From: Christensenella sp. UBA3770
Lineage (GTDB): Bacteria; Bacillota; Clostridia; Christensenellales; CAG-1252
Direction: 5' to 3'
DNA: 6,736 bases
NCBI GenBank assembly: GCA_002371075.1
Contig: DFFS01000044.1
Coordinates: 1 to 6,736 of the forward strand
The translations under genes were made by a program, and so were the position numbers. The notes beneath the pieces are model-generated. The model was not told the DNA's origin. It did no database searches and saw only the letters and a list, made by a program, of their open reading frames with translations. Every line of letters starts with the position of its first letter. The first letter of the stretch is position 1. Below, in pieces: positions 1 to 6,436 of the stretch.

Positions 1-2465
1 AACTCCGGCGTGTAATACTTTTTCAAATACGCGGTCTCATAAGAGAGCACGGCATACGCCGCGGCGTGCGACTTGTTAAAGGCGTACTTTGCAAAGTCCG
101 CCATATCGTCAAACAGCTTGGTTGCCACCTCTTCCGATGCGCCCCTTGCAAGCGCGCCCTCGACGGCTGTCAACTTCTTTTTGGGATTGGCGGGAGAGCC
201 GTTGAAGAAGATCTTCTTTTGCTCGTCCATCAATTTTGCCTTTTTCTTGCTCATGATACGGCGCAGGATATCGGCGCGGCCGTAGCTGTAGCCCGCGATC
301 TCACGCGCGATCTGCATGACCTGCTCCTGATACACCAAACAGCCGTACGTCATCTCCAAGATCGGACGAAGCCTCTCGTCGGGATAGACGATCTTTTCGG
401 GGTGGTTTTTGTTTTCGATATACTTGGGAATGCTGCTCATCGGACCCGGGCGATACAGAGAAATACCTGCGATGATATCTTCGAGCGAGGTGGGCTTCAA
501 CTGCATCATAAAGGCTTTCATGCCGCCGTTTTCAAGCTGGAACACCGAGTCGGTGTCGCCCGACGAGATCAACTTAAACACCTCGGGATTGTCGTACCCA
601 AGCTCGTGGAAATCAATGTCCACGCCGTGGTTTTCCTTGATATAAAGCTTTGCTTTATGAACGTCCGTCAAGGTGACCAAGCCCAAGAAGTCCATCTTGA
701 GCATGCCAAGCGCCTCGACCTGATCCTTGGGGTATTGCGTCGTGACGACCTCGCCGTTGCGTTGCAGCGGCACGAAATCGCCCACGATCTCCTTGCAAAT
801 GACAACGCCCGCGGCGTGCATACCGGTGTTGCGCGGCATACCCTCCACCTTGAGCGCCATATCCAGCACCTTGCGAATGACGGGGTCGCTCTCATACAGT
901 TGGATCACGTCGCTGCTCTTTTGCTCCTGATGCTTTTCGTCCCTGCCGAGGATGCCCTTGATGGACATCTTTCCGTTGGCTTCCGGAAGCATTTTGACAA
1001 GCTTGTCCACGTCGGCATACGGCACGCGGTAAACGCGCGCGACGTCCTTGATCGCCTGTTTTGCGGCAAGGGTGCCGAAGGTGATGATCCTCGTCACGCG
1101 TTCCGGTCCGTATTTGTCGCGGACGTACTGAATGACCTCTTCTCTTCCTTCCATGCAAAAGTCGATGTCGAAGTCGGGGTTGGAAACGCGCTCCACGTTC
1201 AAAAAGCGCTCGAAGATCAAGCTGTATCGGAGCGGGTCAACGTTGGTGATGCCGATGGCATAGGCGATGATGCTGCCCACGCCGCTGCCACGTCCGGCGC
1301 CGACGGGAATGTCGTGACGGCGGGCGTAATCGATGAAGTCCCAAACGATCAGATAGTACTCGGCAAAACCCATCTGAATGATGACGGAAAGCTCATACTC
1401 CATTCTTTCCTTGATCTCATCCGTAATGACGGGATAGCGCTTTACGATGCCCTCGTACGCAAGCCTGCGCAAATACTCCGCCGGCGTCTCGCCCGTAGGG
1501 GGCACGTAGGGAGGGAACAACGGCATTTTGAACGTGATAGTGACGTTGCATTTTTCCGCAATTTCAAGCGTTGTGTCCAAGGCCTCGGGCAGGTTGGGGA
1601 ACAGTTCCTCCATTTCCTCGCCGCTTTTGAAATAATAGTACGGTCCGTTCATGCGCATGCGCATTTCGTCGTCGATGTAGTGCGCCGTGCCGATGCAGAT
1701 CAACACGTCCTGCATCTCGGCGTCTTCCTTTTCAATGTAGTGCACGTCGTTTGTCGCCACGAGTTTGACGCCAAGCTCCTTGCTCATTTTGATCAGGTTG
1801 ACAAGCACCTTTTTCTCATCCGGAATGTCGTGGTTTTGGATCTCAAAGTAAAAATCGTCGCCGAAAACCTCCTTAAACCACAGCGCCAGTTCTCGGGCGC
1901 GCGCATAGTCGTCGGCGCGGATCGCGCGCGGAATGATGCCGGCGATACAGGCGGAAAGGCAGATAATGCCCTCGGAATGCGCCTTTAAGGTTTCAAAATC
2001 GATCCTCGGGTGCATATAAAAGCCGTCCACCCAAGCGATCGTGTTCAGTTTGCAAAGGTTGTAGTAGCCCGTGTTGTTTTTTGCAAGAAGGATCAGGTGG
2101 TAGGTTTGGCTTGTCCTCTCCTTGACCTTTAGGTCCTCCGTCATATAAAACTCACACCCGATGATGGGCTTGATGCGAAGGTCGGCATAGCGCTGAAAGT
2201 CCTCGTCGGTGGGAACGATGTCGTCAAGAGAGACCGTCTCCCCTTTTGCCACGTGTTCTTCCAAGAGCTTTTGCTTGACCTGTTTTTCAAAATCCGCCTG
2301 CGCCGCGTTGTAAAAATCCACCGCGCCGTACATATTGCCGTGGTCGGTGATGGCGACCGAGCGCATGCCGAGAGAACGCGCCTTGGAGAACAAGCGGTCT
2401 ATCCTTGCCGCTCCGTCCAATAGGCTGTACTCACTGTGCAGATGTAAGTGTACGAAATCTCTCAT
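1..2465 (-). CDS. dnaE: DNA polymerase III alpha subunit DnaE, N-terminal 821 residues (runs off the window)
   Basis: DnaE is a family C replicative DNA polymerase. The visible 821 residues are about 70% of a usual 1150-1200; the C-terminal part, including the OB fold, is outside. The PHP domain opens with HLHLHSEYS. Its likely metal ligands look intact: His8, His10, Asp17, His42, Glu105, His123, Cys173 (LSAC) and Asp240/His242 (NDVHY). Polymerase motifs follow: GAGRGSGVGS (389-398), then NPDFDIDF with catalytic Asp431 and Asp433. KMDFLGL has the third Asp at 592, and AFNKSHAAAYA lies near 795-805. An extra segment of nearly 40 residues (about 57-95) interrupts the PHP domain between FYNAAQ and RIKPIIGCEFY, where most DnaE proteins have only a few residues. 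The ATG at 2465 has GGAGG at 5-nt spacing, 11 nt after the preceding gene. Placement after whiA and HPr is typical of Clostridia. An intact PHP site would be compatible with metal-dependent 3'-5' exonuclease activity, as shown for Thermus DnaE, but this is inference. Confidence 0.96.
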   Translation of the reverse strand, partial: MRDFVHLHLHSEYSLLDGAARIDRLFSKARSLGMRSVAITDHGNMYGAVDFYNAAQADFEKQVKQKLLEEHVAKGETVSLDDIVPTDEDFQRYADLRIKPIIGCEFYMTEDLKVKERTSQTYHLILLAKNNTGYYNLCKLNTIAWVDGFYMHPRIDFETLKAHSEGIICLSACIAGIIPRAIRADDYARARELALWFKEVFGDDFYFEIQNHDIPDEKKVLVNLIKMSKELGVKLVATNDVHYIEKEDAEMQDVLICIGTAHYIDDEMRMRMNGPYYYFKSGEEMEELFPNLPEALDTTLEIAEKCNVTITFKMPLFPPYVPPTGETPAEYLRRLAYEGIVKRYPVITDEIKERMEYELSVIIQMGFAEYYLIVWDFIDYARRHDIPVGAGRGSGVGSIIAYAIGITNVDPLRYSLIFERFLNVERVSNPDFDIDFCMEGREEVIQYVRDKYGPERVTRIITFGTLAAKQAIKDVARVYRVPYADVDKLVKMLPEANGKMSIKGILGRDEKHQEQKSSDVIQLYESDPVIRKVLDMALKVEGMPRNTGMHAAGVVICKEIVGDFVPLQRNGEVVTTQYPKDQVEALGMLKMDFLGLVTLTDVHKAKLYIKENHGVDIDFHELGYDNPEVFKLISSGDTDSVFQLENGGMKAFMMQLKPTSLEDIIAGISLYRPGPMSSIPKYIENKNHPEKIVYPDERLRPILEMTYGCLVYQEQVMQIAREIAGYSYGRADILRRIMSKKKAKLMDEQKKIFFNGSPANPKKKLTAVEGALARGASEEVATKLFDDMADFAKYAFNKSHAAAYAVLSYETAYLKKYYTPE

Positions 2466-2476
2466 TTGTTCCTCCC

Positions 2477-2713
2477 TTACAAGATGCTTTTCAATTCCTC
2501 TATGGCTTTGGCGGCGTCCGCTCCCTCCGCAACGAGGTACAGCTCGTCCCCCTTTTTGAAGGACAGCGCGACCACCCCCATCAGGCTCTTTGCGTTGGCG
2601 CCCTTATCGCGATAAAGGATGCGCACTTCCGACTTGCGCTTTGCCACGGTTTCCGCAATCAGCTTTGCTTTTGCTAAAGACAGCGCCTCAGAGGCTTTGA
2701 CCTTGGTTTTCAT
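2477..2713 (-). CDS. HPr-family protein, Crh-like, lacking the PTS active-site histidine
   Basis: This 78-residue protein aligns without gaps to HPr at an offset of 3 residues through the first half. The regulatory serine motif is intact: NAKSLMGVVAL (40-50), with Ser43 at the place of Ser46, followed by GDELYLVAEG (55-64). The catalytic motif around His15 (GxHARPA) is gone: positions 10-16 read ALSLAKA, so Ser12 replaces His15, Ala14 replaces Arg17 and Lys15 replaces Pro18. It should therefore not accept phosphate from enzyme I, yet could still be a substrate of the HprK encoded upstream. B. subtilis Crh has the same logic (Gln in place of His) and the same location directly after whiA, but keeps the Ala-Arg-Pro that follows. 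The ATG has GGGAGG upstream, with 7 nt between, and overlaps the whiA stop by 4 nt. I infer a signalling role, perhaps as a corepressor or enzyme modulator. Family membership is firm and the function is not. Confidence 0.87.
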   Translation of the reverse strand: MKTKVKASEALSLAKAKLIAETVAKRKSEVRILYRDKGANAKSLMGVVALSFKKGDELYLVAEGADAAKAIEELKSIL

Positions 2714-3654
2714 CTTTTGTCCTCCCGTAGTTTCTCCGCGAGATCGTGCATTTTTTGCAGGCGATGATACAGCCCGCTTTTGGTGATCTTGCCCGGCAAA
2801 AGTTTTGCCAGTTCCTCAATGGACGTATCGGGGTTGTCGATGCGCGCTTTGGCGACGTCGACGATCTCCTTGGGCAAACCGAGGAAGCCGCCCGTCCCGT
2901 CCCTTACGGTCACGGCGTCGTTGTACTGTTTGATTGCCGCCGAAACGGATTTGTCGGTGTTGGCAAGCATCAGATTGCCGGCGCGCGCCGTCTTGCCGTC
3001 CACGTACTTTTTGACGATCATTTCCTGCAGCGTCAAGACGCTTTTGTTTGCGCCCATCAACGCGCAAAAGTCGGAGAGCGTTTGCCCCTTTCTTGTGGCG
3101 AGGCAATACTTGCCGCCCTTTTCCGTCTTGCTCATTTTGATCTCCTCTTTCGCAAGGAGAGAAAGAAAGGCGTCGGCGTCGCTTTCCACCTCAAAAGTCA
3201 GCTCCAACCTGAGCCCCTCCGAAGCGCGCGTCAACGCGCCAACGGACAAGCACACGCCGCGAACGTACGCTTGCAGATCCTTTGCCGAAGAAAACTTGCT
3301 TTTCACGCCGAGATCCAACGAAACGATCTCGTTGCCTGCCAGTTTGATCTTGCCGACGTCACGCAACAGGGAGAGGGCGTATCTGCCGCGGATCTCCACC
3401 TTGTAGGAGCGTTTGCGGCGCTTGTCGCCCGGCTCCACGATGCCTACTTCGGCGTGATAATCGTACTTTTCGCGCATAAAAGAGGCAAACTCCCACGCCA
3501 AAAGATAGTCCTGCGTGGCATAGGAAAGATAATAGCCCTTTTCATCCTTGCAAAGAGTGCCGCCGAAGGTCAAAACCGCCGCGACGAAAGCGTCGCCGAC
3601 CTCTTGTGACGACAACGCGTGCAATTCCTCTTTCAGGTCCTTTTCGGTGAGCAT
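2710..3654 (-). CDS. whiA: DNA-binding protein WhiA
   Basis: WhiA is a DNA-binding regulator found across Gram-positives. It controls sporulation septation in Streptomyces and affects division and chromosome segregation in Bacillus. The 314-residue protein has the WhiA N-terminal region and LAGLIDADG homing-endonuclease-like fold (about 10-210), including AYVRGVCLSVGAL (129-141). The conserved NLMLANTDKSVSAAIKQ follows at 227-243. The C-terminal helix-turn-helix region runs from LPKEIVDVAKARI (260-272) to KSGLYHRLQKM (292-302). I chose the ATG at 3654 because it has GAGGTGG (3668-3662) just upstream. An in-frame GTG at 3690 would add 12 residues but has no ribosome binding site and a longer overlap. 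The gene begins inside the end of murB (22-nt overlap), and its TGA overlaps the ATG of the next gene (ATGA), so translation is probably coupled at both ends. The usual neighbours rapZ and yvcK are missing before it. Confidence 0.93.
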   Translation of the reverse strand: MLTEKDLKEELHALSSQEVGDAFVAAVLTFGGTLCKDEKGYYLSYATQDYLLAWEFASFMREKYDYHAEVGIVEPGDKRRKRSYKVEIRGRYALSLLRDVGKIKLAGNEIVSLDLGVKSKFSSAKDLQAYVRGVCLSVGALTRASEGLRLELTFEVESDADAFLSLLAKEEIKMSKTEKGGKYCLATRKGQTLSDFCALMGANKSVLTLQEMIVKKYVDGKTARAGNLMLANTDKSVSAAIKQYNDAVTVRDGTGGFLGLPKEIVDVAKARIDNPDTSIEELAKLLPGKITKSGLYHRLQKMHDLAEKLREDKR

Positions 3655-4532
3655 ATCCTTTCCACCTCGTACGTAAGCCTTACGGAGCACAGATCAAAAA
3701 CGCTTTTTTTGACCTGCTCCGCAACGGCGAAGAAGTCCGCCGTCGTAGCGCCGCCTTTGTTGACGATAAAGTTGCAATGGACCTTTGACAACTCGGCGCC
3801 GCCGATCCGGAGCCCTTTGAGCCCCGTCTTCTCAATATAGATCGCCGCAGGCGTTTCCCCCACGCGGCGAAACACGCTTCCGGCGGAACGCTCCCGCGGC
3901 TGCGTTGCCGCGCGCCGCTCCGTCATAGAACGCATGGTTTCTTCGATTTGCCTCTTCTCCCCCGTTTTGAGGGAAAGCACCGCAGACAGCACGACGCACC
4001 CTTTCGGCAACATAGCAAAGTGATGGGTCATGTTGAGGTCCTTTGGCGTCAAAACCTCCGTTTTTCCGTCTTCCGTCAAAACGCAGACGGCGACAAGCAC
4101 GTCGGAAAGCCGCTCGTCAAACGCGCCGGCGTTTGTTGCCACCGCGCCGCCGACAACGCCCGGAATGCCGCACGCGAATTCCACACCCGAAAGGGACGCA
4201 TGCGCCGCAATGCGCGCGAGGGTGGGCAACTTTGCTCCTGCGTCCGCCGTGACCGTGTTGCCGCAGATCTTGACGTCGGACAAACGGCGCAAGGTGACCA
4301 AGGCACCGCGGTAACCTTCGTCCGGCAAAAGCAGGTTGCTGCCGCCACCGATCACACGGTAGGGGATGCCTGCGCCCTTTAAAAGAGCCAACGTCCGTTT
4401 AAGCTCCGCAACGCAAGCGGGTGAAAACAAGTAATCCACCTTGCCGCCGCTGCCGAAGCTCGTATACAATGCGCCGCATACGCCGCATTCCAAAGTCAAT
4501 CCAAGGGCGTTTGCCCGTTTTGAAAACAACAT
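3633..4532 (-). CDS. murB: UDP-N-acetylenolpyruvoylglucosamine reductase, type II
   Basis: MurB is the FAD enzyme that uses NADPH to reduce UDP-GlcNAc-enolpyruvate to UDP-MurNAc, a committed step of peptidoglycan synthesis in the cytoplasm. The 299-residue protein has the FAD-binding GGGSNLL (62-68) and GIPGVVGGAVATNAGAF (122-138). It also has the QPRERSAGSVF active-site segment (211-221), with Ser219 at the position of the proton-donating serine (E. coli Ser229). GLKGLRIGGAELSKVHCNFIVN spans 237-258, and Glu289 near the C-terminus matches the other catalytic residue (E. coli Glu325). The overall form is the shorter type II seen in Gram-positives. One oddity is the loop that normally reads Tyr-Arg-x-Ser, which appears as HHFA (170-173), so the usual active-site Arg is not visible. 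The ATG at 4532 has AAGGCGG at 6-nt spacing. The gene starts 39 nt after hprK, and its end overlaps whiA by 22 nt. Confidence 0.93.
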   Translation of the reverse strand: MLFSKRANALGLTLECGVCGALYTSFGSGGKVDYLFSPACVAELKRTLALLKGAGIPYRVIGGGSNLLLPDEGYRGALVTLRRLSDVKICGNTVTADAGAKLPTLARIAAHASLSGVEFACGIPGVVGGAVATNAGAFDERLSDVLVAVCVLTEDGKTEVLTPKDLNMTHHFAMLPKGCVVLSAVLSLKTGEKRQIEETMRSMTERRAATQPRERSAGSVFRRVGETPAAIYIEKTGLKGLRIGGAELSKVHCNFIVNKGGATTADFFAVAEQVKKSVFDLCSVRLTYEVERICSPKRT

Positions 4533-4537
4533 ACCAC

Positions 4538-4552
4538 ACCGCCTTATGCGGT
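4538..4552 (-). promoter_or_regulatory. short hairpin covering the murB ribosome binding site
   Basis: Just before the murB ATG the minus strand reads ACCGC-ATAAG-GCGGT, a 5-bp stem with a 5-nt loop. The likely ribosome binding site (AAGGCGG, 6 nt from the ATG) is partly in the loop and partly in the 3' arm. A second pairing is possible between ATACC (4554-4550) and GGTAT (4535-4531), which includes the start codon. The two pairings exclude each other. Both stems are short, and a regulatory role is inference. Confidence 0.25.
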
Positions 4553-4571
4553 ATAGTATATGAAACGAAGA

Positions 4572-5522
4572 TTAATTGCTTGACTTTAAGCGGGCTTCGA
4601 GCTCATCGGGAGCGCTATAGCCCATCTGCTTTAAGCGCAGGGAAGCAACCGCCGCCTCGATGACCACAAACAGGTTTCTGCCCGCCTTGACGGGGATCTC
4701 CAGTTTGGGCAGGGTCACTCCGAGGATCTCCTCCGTGAGGGTTTCCGACCCGATGCGCTCGTAGGTCTTGCCCTGTTCCCAAGTGACAAGCTCAAAAACG
4801 GCGTCCACCGACTTGTTTACGCGGACCGCCACCGAGCCGAACATCCTTTCCACGTTGATGATGCCGACGCCGCGGATCTCCAGCATATGGCGGATCATAT
4901 CGGGCGCGCGGCCGATCAAAATGCCGTTGGAGTTTTTGATAATCACGCTGTCATCCGCCACAAGTCTGTGACCGCGGTGCACAAGTTCCAGCGCAACTTC
5001 GCTTTTGCCGATGCCGCTGACGCCTTTGAGCAAAACGCCCATACCCGCCACGTCAACGAGAACGCCGTGCACGGTGATCTCCTCCGACAGAGCCGCCGTG
5101 ATATAATCGGTGATCTCACTGCCGATCTTGCCGGTGATCTCGGTGGTCGTAAAGAGAGGGACGGCGTGTTTTTTCGCCGCGGCGATAAACTCCGGCGTGG
5201 GTTTGATGCCCCTTGCGATCACGATGCACGGAACGCCGAGCGAGCACATCTTGTCCAGCCGCTCCACCAAAACGCTCTTTTCCAAACTCATGGCAAAGCT
5301 CATCTCCGCGCTGCCGAAAACGATCACGCGGGTGGCTGCGAAAAACTTTTCGTATCCGGCGAGAAAAAGCCCCGGGCGACAAACCGCCGACGTGGAAAAA
5401 TGCAGTTCCTGCCCCTGCTCCATTACAACGGGCGTGAGCCCCAAACTCGCCGCGAAATCAACGGCAAAAACCACGCTGTGGTTTTTCCCTTCTTCCTTTG
5501 CTTTGTTATACTTCCCGAGCAT
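4572..5522 (-). CDS. hprK: HPr kinase/phosphorylase
   Basis: This 316-residue cytoplasmic enzyme uses ATP or pyrophosphate to phosphorylate a regulatory serine in HPr and Crh, and removes it again by phosphorolysis. It is the sensor of carbon catabolite control in Bacillota. The N-terminal domain (about 1-130) has the family CRPGLFLAGY stretch at 48-57. The C-terminal kinase domain begins near VHGVLVDV (151-158). It carries the Walker A loop GVSGIGKSE (167-175), the HRLVADD segment (185-191), the HprK signature EIRGVGII (215-222) and the C-terminal PVKAGRN motif (277-283). All key motifs look intact and the length matches the usual 300-320 residues. The ATG at 5522 has AGGAG at 6-nt spacing. 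A candidate substrate is encoded three genes downstream (2477-2713); it keeps the serine target but not the PTS histidine. That suggests the enzyme here serves a signalling role that may not depend on sugar transport by the PTS. Confidence 0.95.
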   Translation of the reverse strand: MLGKYNKAKEEGKNHSVVFAVDFAASLGLTPVVMEQGQELHFSTSAVCRPGLFLAGYEKFFAATRVIVFGSAEMSFAMSLEKSVLVERLDKMCSLGVPCIVIARGIKPTPEFIAAAKKHAVPLFTTTEITGKIGSEITDYITAALSEEITVHGVLVDVAGMGVLLKGVSGIGKSEVALELVHRGHRLVADDSVIIKNSNGILIGRAPDMIRHMLEIRGVGIINVERMFGSVAVRVNKSVDAVFELVTWEQGKTYERIGSETLTEEILGVTLPKLEIPVKAGRNLFVVIEAAVASLRLKQMGYSAPDELEARLKSSN

Positions 5523-5538
5523 ACTTTTCTCCTATGAC

Positions 5539-5554
5539 GTCGAGATAGCCCGAC
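5539..5554 (-). promoter_or_regulatory. small hairpin in the leader of hprK
   Basis: In the 62-nt gap between the HAD gene and hprK, the minus strand reads GTCGGG-CTAT-CTCGAC. This forms a 6-bp stem (one G-U pair) with a 4-nt loop. It ends 5 nt before the AGGAG ribosome binding site (5533-5529) of hprK. No T run follows, so it is not a terminator. It could be an mRNA-stabilising or processing structure, or chance. Confidence 0.3.
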
Positions 5555-5584
5555 ACACTCTTTTATCAGGGGGTTCGTTTTATT

Positions 5585-6394
5585 TTACAATTCGTCCCGC
5601 AATATCTTTTCGATCAGGTCCGCCACGCCGCCGTCTTTGACGGAGGGAAGCACTAGATCGGCGTTTTGTTTTATGACGTCGATGCCGTTTTCCACCGTGA
5701 CGCCAAGCCCCGCCGCTTTGATCATGGACAGGTCGTTTAACTGATCGCCCACGGCAACCACTTCGTCAAGGGGAATGCCCAGCATCTCCGCGAGCGCGAC
5801 AAGGCAGTTGCCCTTGCCCGCCTTTGCCGACGTGACCTCCAAAAACATCGGTGCGCTTTTGGTAACTTCCGCTTCCTCTCCGAGGAGATCGGAAAGTTCC
5901 TTGATGCGATCGTCGATCTTGTCGGCGTCAATGATGGCAATGATCTTGTTGATCGCCTCCATCTTTGGCAAAAAACCGCTGAGCGGACACCCGAGATAGG
6001 TGGGGGTCACCTCGCAATACGCTGCGTAAGTGGCGGAGTAATCGTTTGGCGCCGCCACATAAAACTCATGATCGGCATAGGCGTGGCAGACGTCCCCGTT
6101 TGCTTCGTAAAAGTCCACCGCCTTTTTTGCAAGCGCATACGGGAGGGGAAAGCGTTTTAACACCTTGCCCGTTGCCGTACTGTACAGAGCGGCGCCCTGA
6201 CAGGCGATCAGCTCGTCATCCGCGCCGAGGGTGGGCACTTTTTTGCGGATCGACTCGAAAATGCGCCCCGTGGCAACCACAAATTTGCCGCCCGCGCGGC
6301 GATACGCGGCGATGGCGTCAACAACGCGAGGGGGAACATGTTCCCCGTCGTAGATCGTCCCGTCAAAATCGCTTGCTATCAGTTTGTACTTCAT
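5585..6394 (-). CDS. Cof-type HAD-superfamily phosphatase
   Basis: This 269-residue protein belongs to the Cof/YbjI-like (type IIB) branch of the HAD superfamily. These are cytoplasmic Mg-dependent phosphatases acting on small molecules such as sugar phosphates, FMN or pyridoxal phosphate. All four HAD motifs are visible. Motif I is DFDGT with nucleophile Asp9 and acid/base Asp11. Motif II is ATGR with Thr42. Motif III is Lys194 in AKAGKGNCL. Motif IV is GDQLND with Asp217 and Asp221. The segment between motifs II and III (about residues 85-185) is the C2-type cap that decides the substrate. The length is normal for the family. The ATG at 6394 follows GAGGG at 7-nt spacing and the leader is short, so this start is well supported. 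The gene is first in the operon, 62 nt before hprK. The substrate cannot be read from the sequence, and a role linked to HprK or to wall precursors is only suggested by position. Confidence 0.88.
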   Translation of the reverse strand: MKYKLIASDFDGTIYDGEHVPPRVVDAIAAYRRAGGKFVVATGRIFESIRKKVPTLGADDELIACQGAALYSTATGKVLKRFPLPYALAKKAVDFYEANGDVCHAYADHEFYVAAPNDYSATYAAYCEVTPTYLGCPLSGFLPKMEAINKIIAIIDADKIDDRIKELSDLLGEEAEVTKSAPMFLEVTSAKAGKGNCLVALAEMLGIPLDEVVAVGDQLNDLSMIKAAGLGVTVENGIDVIKQNADLVLPSVKDGGVADLIEKILRDEL

Positions 6395-6417
6395 GTATGT
6401 ACCCTCAAAAAAACGTC

Positions 6418-6436
6418 TAAGATATATTGTATCTTA
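6418..6436. promoter_or_regulatory. perfect inverted repeat over the -10 box, candidate operator
   Basis: The arms TAAGATA (6418-6424) and TATCTTA (6430-6436) are exact reverse complements separated by 5 nt. The 19-bp dyad spans the -10 box and extends to the predicted transcription start. A perfect 7-bp repeat placed there is what a repressor site looks like, but AT-rich promoter DNA can also yield dyads by chance. Because transcription would begin inside the element, it would act as DNA rather than as an RNA hairpin. The binding protein is unknown. Confidence 0.4.

Noticed and set aside
1293..1304. DnaE glycine-rich motif reads VGAGRGSGVGS rather than the common VGPGRGS form, possible inactivation
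   Set aside because: The Arg, Ser and Gly residues are kept and all three catalytic aspartates are present, so this is most likely a lineage variant of a working polymerase.
66..1988. Very long plus-strand open frame (640 codons) opposite dnaE
   Set aside because: It is antisense to clear DnaE sequence with catalytic motifs. The translation is rich in His, Val, Asp and Leu with no recognisable domain, as expected from the complementary strand of GC-biased codons.
2466..2476. Possible terminator between the HPr-like gene and dnaE
   Set aside because: The gap is only 11 nt and is filled by the dnaE ribosome binding site; there is no hairpin.
2746..3609. Plus-strand open frame of 287 codons opposite whiA
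   Set aside because: Antisense shadow of WhiA. It has no ribosome binding site or family motif, and its composition is typical of a reverse-strand reading.
3655..3690. Upstream GTG start that would extend WhiA by 12 residues
   Set aside because: No ribosome binding site precedes it. The ATG at 3654 has GAGGTGG at good spacing, and the family N-terminus fits the shorter form.
4555..4560. TATACT on the minus strand before murB as a possible internal -10 box
   Set aside because: No sequence resembling TTGACA lies 16-18 nt upstream and there is no extended -10 element, so a separate murB promoter is not supported.
4887..5537. Plus-strand open frame of 216 codons opposite hprK
   Set aside because: It lies opposite the conserved kinase domain of HprK and shows no domain of its own.
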